The translations under genes were made by a program, and so were the position numbers. A stretch of 64,000 nt of DNA from Atrina japonica (taxonomy: Eukaryota; Mollusca; Bivalvia; Pterioida; Pinnidae), in NCBI GenBank assembly GCA_030159075.1, contig BROG01000376.1:571001-635000 (forward strand). The letters are read 5' to 3'. Shown piece after piece: positions 22,901 to 31,466 of this stretch (its first letter is position 1; each line of letters opens with the position of its first letter). The notes under the pieces were generated by a model that worked only from the letters and a program-made list of their open reading frames with translations, was not told where the DNA came from and did not search any database.

Positions 22901-23094
22901 ATCCGGTGTGTACGTTTCTTTTTGAGGTTTTACATTTAGACAATCATACAAGTCTATAGTCAATAACAAACCAATAAATAAACTAATCCATGGATATTTG
23001 GAATTCTTGATGATTAATTTTCTATGCAAATGACAAAAAATACAGTCCCTTGAAATCCAAATCATGTTTTCTCAAAATCTTGTCAAGACCATCC
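8631..23094 (-). CDS. M14 zinc metallocarboxypeptidase, CPA-like, membrane-anchored
   Basis: A predicted carboxypeptidase removing C-terminal residues from peptides outside the cytosol. Coding exons on the minus strand are 23065-22372, 20172-20071, 19156-18984, 18187-18095, 17635-17540 and 8807-8631. All junctions are GT-AG and phases agree (1,1,0,0,0), giving 444 aa. The first coding exon starts after an acceptor at about 23095, so a 5' UTR exon lies upstream; the ATG at 23065 follows a 6-codon upstream frame. Residues 24-43 are hydrophobic (signal peptide or anchor). Zinc ligands are H129 and E132 (GEHARE) and H254 (FHSG). R194 and R204-N205 fit substrate binding, and E331 (TVELWG) is the general base. 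Residues 391-411 form a membrane helix followed by a basic tail. The order GEHARE, NPDGR, CWRG, GVDL-RN, FHSG, DYM, VELWG and CFDLFNP resembles the plant/protist CPA-like group more than digestive or CPM/CPD enzymes. Two active-site positions deviate: D203, where Asn is usual, and S319, where Tyr is usual. The distant last exon is the least certain part. Confidence 0.85.
11290..12690. repeat. Tandem array, ~150-171-bp units, 8-9 copies
   Basis: The phrase 'tctgtgattttcaatcat' recurs near 11313 (diverged), 11620, 11770, 11939, 12110, 12281, 12449 and 12620. The later spacings are 168-171 bases. Each unit continues 'cactgtttttacc', 'aaaataacctt', 'aaaaccattttt', 'taatgaacttagataa', 'gtcacttgattgaatg' and 'gaacagataatttt'. 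Unit similarity is highest in the centre (11.9-12.5 kb) and decays outward. This is a satellite-like array lying inside the carboxypeptidase intron. Confidence 0.93.
12888..12985. repeat. Tandem duplication, ~47-bp unit, two copies
   Basis: 'tgggttcttgtttctctgtt' followed by 'agcattcagtatataaa' recurs immediately as 'tgggttcaatttctctgttc' followed by 'agcattcaatatataaa'. Confidence 0.8.
13400..13850. repeat. Dispersed-repeat mosaic with 'agagttatctctctttg' blocks
   Basis: The block 'agagttatctctctttg' with small variations appears near 13403, 13780 and 13819, with related 'aataatctctctttg' near 14458. The phrases 'ccagtactaaccacc' and 'ctagtactaactggcc' are also duplicated. This looks like SINE or MITE debris; no boundary can be defined. 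Confidence 0.5.
14105..14175 (-). repeat. tRNA-like SINE head remnant
   Basis: 'gaccgggaattgaacccagg' followed by 'accttccg' is the inverse of a tRNA B-box region (GGTTCAATTCCCGGTC). It is followed by a plausible anticodon-arm-like stretch ending 'ttggggct'. There is no intact cloverleaf or CCA end, so it is a SINE head rather than a tRNA gene. Confidence 0.65.
14330..14446 (-). repeat. SINE-like repeat, family A
   Basis: Carries 'acgccacactgaa', 'catgatggcagccagttttt', 'ggtggagagaacccggttac', 'gtgtacccg' and 'ggccttctgcaagta'. It closely matches 38661-38778 and 49924-50040. The neighbouring tRNA-like head at 14105-14175 may belong to a different insertion because it lies on the wrong side for this family. 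Confidence 0.75.
15290..15480 (-). repeat. Dispersed repeat, family D (minus copy)
   Basis: Read on the minus strand, 'gatcgaattgacttcaaatt', 'acaaatgcatttgtgcatca' and 'tagggtgcactttaa' align with the plus-strand copy at 17180-17320. The two are about 1.9 kb apart in opposite orientation. Translations of both look alike only because they are copies of one repeat; neither has a start or splice context. Confidence 0.75.
15893..16545. mobile_element. Dispersed element with short inverted termini
   Basis: The left end is 'gaggcccaagagggcctc' (itself an inverted repeat) followed by 'actcacctgag'. The right end is 'ggctcaggtgagct', the inverse of that motif. In between lie non-coding phrases 'cctggatccacccctgtg', 'gaaaccacaaacttgg' and 'gacggatggtggacaacgga'. 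It resembles high-copy non-autonomous elements seen in molluscan DNA; that resemblance is from general knowledge, not a search. The 65-codon frame at 15893 is incidental. Confidence 0.65.
16556..16660. repeat. Imperfect AAAT/AAATAG tetranucleotide-rich tract
   Basis: Repeated 'aaataaat', 'agataaat' and 'gaataaat' units lie directly after the element ending near 16545, ending in 'attaattaattaat'. It may be a variable tail. Confidence 0.85.
16967..16997. repeat. (CT)n microsatellite
   Basis: CT repeats interrupted by one TA; a short (GA)n follows at 17117-17131. Confidence 0.95.
17180..17320 (+). repeat. Dispersed repeat, family D (plus copy)
   Basis: 'ggatcgatttcaaaatttca', 'acaaatgc', 'tttgcatcaaactctaactg' and 'ggggtgcacttgattcc' match the inverse of 15290-15480. 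Confidence 0.75.
17430..17483 (-). other. Possible cassette exon of the carboxypeptidase (54 nt)
   Basis: On the minus strand a 54-base block is bounded by 'tgtttttag' and 'gtaaat', 56 bases after the donor of the 17540 exon. Read in the phase left by that exon (0) it encodes Leu-stop, so inclusion would end the protein just before the membrane-anchor exon. In another frame it encodes a signal-peptide-like MRTAYVVTLVLVLASG, so it could instead be the first coding exon of an unseen secreted protein. The preceding intron would be only 56 nt, very short for this gene. No transcript support is available. Confidence 0.3.
18590..18800 (-). mobile_element. tRNA-derived SINE, family E copy 1
   Basis: The right end carries 'gagaatgaaacctggaacct', the inverse of a B-box-like motif, then 'cgccctaccactagacc', the inverse of an A-box/anticodon-like stretch. 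The body shares 'tttcatctgaaagactcatg' and 'gagcatttggcgaaggaaca' with copies at 20920-21125 and 20515-20700. Confidence 0.7.
20515..20700 (+). mobile_element. tRNA-derived SINE, family E copy 2
   Basis: A plus-oriented copy. 'gtagctcatttgaatagagc' (A-box-like) and 'aggtctcatgtttgattctc' (B-box-like) form the head, and 'gcaagcatttggcaca' matches the family body. It lies in the intron between the first two coding exons of the carboxypeptidase. Confidence 0.65.
20920..21125 (-). mobile_element. tRNA-derived SINE, family E copy 3
   Basis: The body is 'taagtctcatccagaagacc' and 'cggtgcttggcgagggaata'. The head at the right is 'ggaatcaaacccaggacctt' plus 'aactctctacca'. Same order as copy 1 with roughly three-quarters identity by eye. 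Confidence 0.7.
21239..21516. mobile_element. TIR element, family F copy 1 (hAT-like ends)
   Basis: Begins CAGGGCTTTTTCTATAG and ends in the inverse of CAGGCTTTTTCTCTG. It is flanked on both sides by 'caaat' (21234-21238 and 21517-21521), a candidate 5-bp target duplication. The second copy in this window (61697-62741) shares both ends and sub-terminal sequence. No transposase frame is present. Confidence 0.75.
22138..22318. mobile_element. pogo/Tigger-like MITE
   Basis: The left end TA-CAGTGGAATCTCGTTATGTC and the right end (inverse CAAAGTGGAATCTCGATATCTC) form ~25-bp imperfect TIRs around a 130-bp non-coding core. The right flank has expanded into (TG)n/(TA)n. It lies just beyond the 3' end of carboxypeptidase coding exon 1. 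Confidence 0.75.
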
Positions 23095-24104
23095 TGAAAT
23101 TGATAAATGTATAACTAGTTTTAAAGTATATACATGTACGTCTATAAGTAAGTGAGAACATGAATTTATCTTATCTATAACAGTTTGCTGGGTGCTTAGA
23201 TTAGCCTTTGATGAAATCTAAAATAATGAAAGTCACCTCTTTTGAAGATTACAGCTATATCTAATAGTTGGATCTGTTCATGTTCATTTAAATTTTTAAT
23301 ATTATGAAAAGTTTGTGACTTTAACGACAGAATAAATAGATATGGCCAGAAATGTAAAGTCATTTGTTCAATGTTCAAAATGGAAATAAGGGATAATCTT
23401 TTACCAAATATAATTATGATACATGTATTGTAATCAGTTCCTCTGGGGTGCTCCAGGTATAGTTTAAAGATAACAAATTGTCTCCCTTCTTTGCTCTTTA
23501 GTCAAAAACAAATAAATCTATCAGGCTGTCACATGAATGAACTTAATACTATCATCTTTGATACATGTTAACAATGTTTTATCAAAATCTAGGAATCTAA
23601 TGAAATAAATATATCAAGGAACAAATATGTTATGATAAACCCTTTAGTTCTATATTGCATTTATTATGGTGCATGTAAATGTCAATGTGTACAAAAATAA
23701 AAATTATATCAATTACAATATAATTTTTCAAAATGCAATTAAATCTGAATTGGACTGTAATTGTAACAAAATATTAAAGGTGATTAAAAACACTTATTTT
23801 CAGCGACTTCAAAAAATTCAATAATTCGAAATTACAACTATAAGTTTTACAACATGTACATGTACGAGAGTAGCAGATCTAGAGCAGGGTCAGGTCTTGT
23901 CAAACTTATGGGTATTACATGAACCGAAAACATTATTTTCATATTCAAATTATGCAATAGTTGCTAAGCAAACTTTTCATGAAATGCACATTGTCATTTC
24001 ATTTGAATTTCATTTCATTTCTCTTTTGTAAAAAAATAAACATTCATACTTTGAAAAGCTTACTGTTTTATGATATAAAATGAAATCAGTTAGAGCTTAA
24101 TACT

Positions 24105-24150
24105 ACAGTAAAACCAGATTTAGCGACCATCTGTGTATGTTGAATCTCTC
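24105..24150 (+). mobile_element. 5' end fragment of the mariner-like family
   Basis: 'cagtaaaaccagatttagcg' followed by 'accatctgtgtat' matches the left end of the element at 2991. Confidence 0.7.
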
Positions 24151-24752
24151 TATTCATGAATTCTGTATATGTACGTAAATGATGCTGGCATTACTGCAGC
24201 TATAACTATAACTGCCAGTAACGGACAAACTGTACCAATCATGTGACAGTCACTGACACTGACACGACAGCTGAGTGGGCTTGACTTAGTTTGTTACGAT
24301 TAAAGTCACCGATTACTTACGCATAGTTAACGTAACTTCACATCCCTAACAACCTTCACAATGATTTCACTTGATTATTAATCATGTTTTGTATGAGATC
24401 TGCTGTTCATGACAGTTACTAAACACATTGACAGTCCAATCAACGTGGGGTTCTGTATGGTCTTCCGTAAATATTGATAGCAAACCTTTGTTAGCCACAG
24501 TTTCGTAAAAAGTTCAATATTTCATTTATAATCTTTATAACATTAAGTGCTACAACTTTATCAGAATTAATCATTTTCTTCATACTCATAGTTACGGTGA
24601 ACAGACTTATTTATTTCTTACAGGGTATAGTTTCGGATTTCACAAAGTGAACATGCTAATCCCAATGACTGATGTGTAACGTTAACGCTCAAATTTTAGT
24701 GCTGTAATGTCGAGTTGTCATTATCTCTTATGCTTTTTAAACTACAAATAGA

Positions 24753-24910
<158 letters not shown>

Positions 24911-25190
24911 GCAAACTACTATCAGTTCCAATTTGTTTTATATCCAAATGTTTTTAAACAATTTATTTAAAATATATAACATAACATAACCACAACAGAT
25001 GAGGTAATCGGACATTTCAGATAGCCAAGTGAAATGTTGGCAAACAAAGTTAATAAAGCATCCACAAGCGCAATTTAAACGTGATGCGTCATATCTCTCT
25101 GACATCAGTTTATCAGTTAGTAGTTTAATTGTTTCTGTATATATCATATGAAATGATCGTACGTTGACAAGCCACGGTTTTGGAGACATA

Positions 25191-25191
25191 G

Positions 25192-25232
<41 letters not shown>
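25191..25232. repeat. (AAT)n microsatellite
   Basis: About 14 trinucleotide units immediately beside the 26-bp minisatellite. Confidence 0.98.
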
Positions 25233-25233
<1 letters not shown>

Positions 25234-25254
25234 TGGTTTAGAACTATGACGGTT

Positions 25255-25790
25255 ATAAAACGTGTAGAACTGTGATGGACTACGTCTAGAACTATGATAG
25301 ATATAGATAACGTGTAGAACTGTGGTGGATATATAACGTGTAGAACTGTGATGGATGTATAACGTGTAGAACTGTGATGGATAGATAACGTGTAGAACTG
25401 TGGTGGATATATAACGTGTAGAACTGTGATGGATATATAACGTGTAGAACTGTGATGGATATATAACGTGTAGAACTGTGATGGACATATAACGTGTAGA
25501 ACTGTGATGGATATATAACGTGTAGAACTGTGATGTATATATAACGTGTAGAACTGTGATTGACATATAACGTGTAGAACTGTGATGGATATATAACGTG
25601 TAGAACTGTGATGGACATATAACGTGTAGAACTGTGATGAACATATAACGCGAAGAACTGTGATGGATATATAACGTGTAGAACTGTGATGGATATATAA
25701 CGTGTAGAACTGTGATGAATATATAACGTGTAGAACTGTGATGGATATATAACGTGTAGAACTGTGATGGATATATAACATGTATGAATT
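25255..25790. repeat. 26-bp minisatellite, about 20 units
   Basis: The unit 'aacgtgtagaactgtgatgg' plus 'atatat' is tandemly repeated with few substitutions (mostly g/a at the 'gatgg' and 'atat' positions) and degenerates toward the left end. On the minus strand the consensus has no stop in any frame, so three overlapping long frames run through it. There are no spacers, so it is not a CRISPR-like array. Confidence 0.97.
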
Positions 25791-26926
25791 CAATAAGAAG
25801 GTGTTCTGATAAAACAAATTCTTGTTAACTTTGACATATTTAGTATGGTTATTCATACAATAACTGCCACAATAATAAAATATTTCAAGTAGAGATAAAA
25901 ACAACATGTTATAAATTTACGATTTCAAGTAGAACGTACAACATAAATCATTTAAAGGAACAATTTTATGTCAAGTAGATGATTCAACATGTTCGCCGTG
26001 AAAAAACCGAGTCTGGTTTGTATCTATGACTTGTCTCGTATGTTCTCTTTATGCCTGGTTGCATACGCGTGTTTCTCGCTCCTTGCACCGTATCTGCACT
26101 GGACATGTCTCTAACGCTCTTTAACAACTCAAGATACTGCCAACCTTAAAATATGCATCGGGTGATTACAGTCTGTAACAGTGGTTGATCTTGAAGAGAA
26201 TTATGGGAAAACACGAGGCGGTATGGTTGATTATTTGTATATATCAGTGAAACCCACAGAAAAATATCAAGAATGTAGACTTTTTAATTCTACTTATAGA
26301 AATATTACATATCACCACCACCAAAATAGTATTTGCCCACAGGAGATCACATATACGTATAAAAACTTCTGCATGTACGCCTCTATAAAATTTCAACCAT
26401 CTGTAGATTATATGCATTAGAGAAGAAATCTTTTTTGTTAGCTTGAAATGTATATTTTGACTATATCAAAACAATGAAAAAATTGAATTTCTTTTTTTTA
26501 TTATTTTTGTCATTAACCAGTTTAAATACAAAGGTTTAGTAGTGTTTGAATCAGCTTGGTCAATATATTTTAAGTATCATTTGTGGATAAACTTTGGCTT
26601 ACTTATAACCTGTTTTGCGTTGTTTCAGTTTGTAAACTGATTTACAACATAATGCCCAGATTATGTAAACGTAATTCACATTTTGAAACTGAATTAAATT
26701 CTAAAATTCAACCACACACAAACAATGCATTATACATTAAAAGTTAGATTATTTTCATGACTTATGTTCAATTATATCAAATGATGCCCCATGTTATAAT
26801 GGCTCCATTTTGTTCTATTAGGTTGGTTCAAAACGTCTTCACTGTCTGATATGTTTTGTGTAAAATTCTTTTCGAGACATAGATACCATTCAAATACTTA
26901 TTCAATACAATGTAGGTCTGTGTAAT

Positions 26927-26930
<4 letters not shown>

Positions 26931-27008
<78 letters not shown>
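26931..27008. repeat. (GA)n microsatellite, ~78 bp
   Basis: Uninterrupted GA dinucleotides. Confidence 0.98.
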
Positions 27009-27010
<2 letters not shown>

Positions 27011-27900
27011 TTGCCTATAAAAGCATTCATTGACTAGTACAATAACACGATGTCATACAAATGTTTAAAAACACGTCATAGACAGACCACAATTCTTTTG
27101 AGTAGCTTATTTTTTTCATTATAGTGGTGACATTTGTCCATGCAGATATCCCGTTACAGTAAGTGAAATTTTATGTATAGAGCATATATTAAAATTAGCA
27201 ATAATAGTCGACACATGAAAAGCGACGTGCAAAACACAATTCTACTGTTTTATTGAGTAAACCAATACTTTAACAATGACTTTTACGCTATCACATGAGG
27301 TATATATAAATTAGTGTTTCATGTTCAAAATTCTCTGCATGGTTTTATTCAAACGTAGTTGCTTCAACTCGGGGTGATTTAAGTCAGGGTGTGTGTAAAT
27401 ATATCATAAAGTAGACAATTGTGATAACTTCGTAACTTTCAACCACTGAATGTACAAGGTGCGCTTGTCAAATACAATATGACTTTTATAAGATCACGGT
27501 CAACTGTTGGTACAAATGTGAAGTCTTACTGCGACTTTTTGTCCACATATTTCGTTGGCCTAATTATTTAGTAAATTGACCCATAGTTTTCATTATATCT
27601 CTCCAAACCTGGACGAAGTACACTCAAGATGCCATAAGTTTGGGTCTTAACCACAAAATTTCAATTTTGTTGGCTAATAAAATAATTAAATTTAAGCAAA
27701 GACAATTGGCATTCGATAAGATTTGAAGGACACCAATTTTTAGGTGTAGTACAGAAGCATTACAACCAGTTGTCTGAAGTTTTGGTAGGGTGAAAAATGT
27801 CATCAGCAGCTAAAGTTTTTCCGAAACAGACTGAAGAGAAGGTAACGGCTTTGGTTTAGATGTTATGATTAATATATGTTTTACTTAATATAGGCCTATG

Positions 27901-27901
<1 letters not shown>

Positions 27902-27968
<67 letters not shown>

Positions 27969-27987
27969 TGATGATGATAATAATAAA
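27902..27987. repeat. (AAT)n microsatellite with ATG/AAAT tail
   Basis: About 21 AAT units, then 'gatgatgatgat' and 'aataaataaat'. Confidence 0.98.
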
Positions 27988-29058
27988 TAAATAAATGCAG
28001 TTTTTACAGGTATTCCAAATGAAACATGTATGTCTTAGAGTTGTTATTTTTTATCATATCTACAATGATTAAGTATAAAATATACCCCCTTCATTCGCAG
28101 ATCCGAATTACTTGTAACTTCTGCTCTGCTCGACATAACGAAAGAACCCTTGAAATAGACTAGAGCAATATTTTATTATTTGTTTTATTTAAAAATAAAA
28201 TCCATCGGTCTCACAAGTTAATTTTGAACACAGAGAGAGCATTTATGTCAATATCTAAGTATACATTTTAAAACTTATATAATGAAATTTACCTGCAGGT
28301 CTTTGTAAAATTATTTGTAAACATTTGTATTTTGTCTTCGGTATGTTTGTTATTTTTAAGATTGTTTAAATTAACTTTTATTGACCTTTTCGATGATATG
28401 TTCAAGGTATGTTTGTAAACTATTCGCTATATCATTAATATGCAGAAACGATATTTGCTTCATCTAGGAAAAGTCAATATTTTCATATTTGCCCTATCAA
28501 GAAAAAGATGATCTTACATATACTCTATTCGCAAACACTTACATGTGTCCATTGATTAAAAACAAGACACAATAAGACACAATACTAGAGTAATTACCTC
28601 GTGTGAGAGTCGTACGTTTTGAAATCTGAGGAAAAAACAGAAAAAGAGCTATAATGAAGGTATAGTGTATATATAGTTACTAATGATAATTCAAGATTCT
28701 AATTTCTATACTAAACATTATTGTTTTCTAAATTCACAATCTTTGAGCAAATAACTGGAAAGCAATGTCCTAGAAAATAATTACCAATTTCGCAAGTAAT
28801 TTTAGAGATTTCATTATCATATTCAGTATCATTCATTTCCACTTACGTATTATTTGAAGGCGTTGAAACCATTAAATGATTTATATTACATATATATTTT
28901 GGAATATATTTAATACTTAGTTGCAACGTAATTATGTTGATAATTAGATCATAGTGGTTCTTATACATATACTTCAGTTTCAATCATCCATGCCGATTCT
29001 GTACTCATTAAAATTAGATATATTTTGAATGTTGTATTGTTATGATTTCTGTCAGTAA

Positions 29059-30025
29059 TTAAAGGGACATTAGCTGTGTCTACCTAAACAATATTTCGAT
29101 TTTTTTTCTACTTGTACACAAAACTCGTGTTAAAAGTAACATTTTATTATATGTAGACTTTAACATGTACTACATGTACTACAGTTTTTATGTCGAAATA
29201 AAAGTAAAAATGGTGTGCTTCAGTAATTAAGGTCTGTTTCGGTAAATCGTCCGACCCGTTTTCACTTTGTTGTTCTCCCAATCATCAATATTTCATACGA
29301 CACATTTCGTTTTCGGTGTTATATTTATTCCGTTTTGCACAAACGAAATCATTTTAAATGATAAAAAACATTTTGTTCCAAATTTCCGTCGTCCACTAAA
29401 CTTATATAATAGGATATCATGCTCTTATCAAAATCAAAAGCAATCACGTAATGATTGCTCCCATCATTTCGACTAATGTCTCCCACTTATCGTTATTTCA
29501 TTTCTTATGTCTATGTCTCTACAAAAAATACGAATCGCGGTATTATACCTTAATTGCATTAAAAAAATTTAGATGCTGATTATTTATGAAACAAACCAAC
29601 ATCACTTTCATATCTGAAATTTAATAGCGTTTTTGCCTCAAATAAAATTACTACGTCATTACTTCCGCGTTCAAACTTCCATATACTACTTCCTAACTTA
29701 ATTTGAAATCTATTCGCCGCCTCCTGGCGGCGAATAATAACAAATGAGCGTTATACACAGACTTAAAAAATCTTATATTCCTTTATATTTTGTGAAAATA
29801 AGGTCAGGTCCAGTGTGTTATGCATATACAAATAGTAAGGTTGAATTAATCAATTGCAAATGAATAATTACTAAACTGGGTTTCTCAAGTAATTTTCACA
29901 AAATATAAAGGAATTTCATATTCTTTATGCTTCTGTATATTTCTTGTTATATCAATATAAGTATTAAAAAAGGAAATATTAAAAAAAAATGAAATAAGAA
30001 AAATACAATCTAATGCCCCTTAAAG
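29059..30025. mobile_element. TIR element, family G copy 1
   Basis: The left end 'taaagggacattagctgtg' is mirrored at the right end by 'ctaatgccccttaaag'. The interior has an inverted pair 'ttcctttatattttgtgaaa' / 'tttcacaaaatataaagg' and an 11-bp perfect hairpin at 29711-29736. A related copy is at 46631-46905. No coding capacity is visible. Confidence 0.65.
29711..29736. repeat. GC-rich 11-bp perfect hairpin
   Basis: TATTCGCCGCC, a TCCT loop, then the exact inverse. It stands out in very AT-rich surroundings and lies within the family G element. Confidence 0.9.
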
Positions 30026-30524
30026 CTATCATATGTTTTATCTAGGTCATCTATTTTGGTTTTATTATTGATCAATGTGCTGGTGTTGTACGGTTACGTT
30101 AAGAAATACATCAAACACAACTGTCATACTATGACTATTGAACAACTGCTGCTTAAAGTGTAAGACTTCGGAAATACTTGACAACAATTCCAAAATGACA
30201 TAATTCTAGTGTTCCGCGAAATTCGCATTTATCTATAAATCGTACTGATTGAATCTGGCAAAGTACTTGTATTGCTGAGACGTTAAAATTGTTATCTTCG
30301 GATTATGTAGAATTATAACGGGTAAGAGAACCAAAATTATTGTATATTCATATGCTGATAAACAGACACCTATAACGTTGACTTATACATGTCATAAGGT
30401 ATAAGCTTTGATATTTAATGATGATCTTATTGTTAGGTAAAATAAGACATACGGGTAAGTTTTACTGCAATCTTCATATTTTTCATGATAAAAAATTAAT
30501 GGTGTTGAAACTATAAAAATTTCA

Positions 30525-30600
30525 GACACCAAAGTATAAATCAATAGAATGTCCAGGACATAGATACAAATCTATCCACAGTCAAGTCCAATGAAACAAG
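30525..30600 (+). repeat. Family B repeat fragment
   Basis: 'cagacaccaaagtataaatc' and 'gtccaggacatagatacaaa' correspond to the start of the copy at 5095. Confidence 0.55.
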
Positions 30601-31466
30601 TGAATTGTTTAAAGAATTTATGTTAGAACTGTGTATCTACCGTGGTCTGTGTTTTCATGGGACACCATTGGCTGAAATAATGAGTCAACAAATTGTTTAT
30701 TTTTATTCTTATATGTGTTTATTTTCAAAACGTTAGCACGAACGAATTCTAAATGGAGGAATTCCGTTCACTGAATAAACAGCTTCACTTCCCTATATTT
30801 ACATATAGTAAACTTTCACTTTACAGATTGTTATAATGTCATTCAGATTGATGTGAAAGTCGAAAATTGACGAGCTTCAAAATATAGACGATCAGTTTCA
30901 GTGTTTCAATGTATTGGGTTTCTAATTTGACCAACGTTACATAAATAAAATCAAAATGTACCTGAGAAGGTGTAATCTAAGTATAATAATAAAGCAACAA
31001 GACGGTATTCGACATTTGTAATCCAGGTAGCCATCGATTACATCACGTTTACAACTTACTACAGATTACTATGCTCTAACAGTGTGGGCTTAGAAATTCT
31101 TTTGAAGACCGTTACATGAGTACGTTATGAAACAATTACCGGTTGTTATACTTTATTGGGGTTATATATGAAATAATATTGTTATATTTATTTATGAATA
31201 TGTTCCTTTGACAAGGTATTATCACTACGACTATTAAATATCAGTTACCGTGTTGTTTTATAAGAAAGGTTAACAGGTGGAACTTTACTCATTTGGGTTC
31301 GCCAAAATTAAGATTTTCCTCTGAAACGTTTGTTAATATAATGCAGAATTTATGAAAGCAAATTATGCATTTGAACAGACAAAACAAAAAATAGAGTTAT
31401 ATCAAATTTTTGCTCTACAAAGACAACCTCAATAATTTGATTGATGTAATATGTTTGAATTTCAAT

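Noticed and set aside
25255..25790. CRISPR-like direct repeat array
   Set aside because: Repeats are contiguous with no unique spacers, and the genome is eukaryotic.
25125..25907. 260-codon periodic protein on the minus strand
   Set aside because: A 26-bp minisatellite open in three frames, with no domain, splice structure or homology.
26181..26420. 79-codon plus-strand frame in the intergenic region
   Set aside because: No recognised domain, start context or splice sites.
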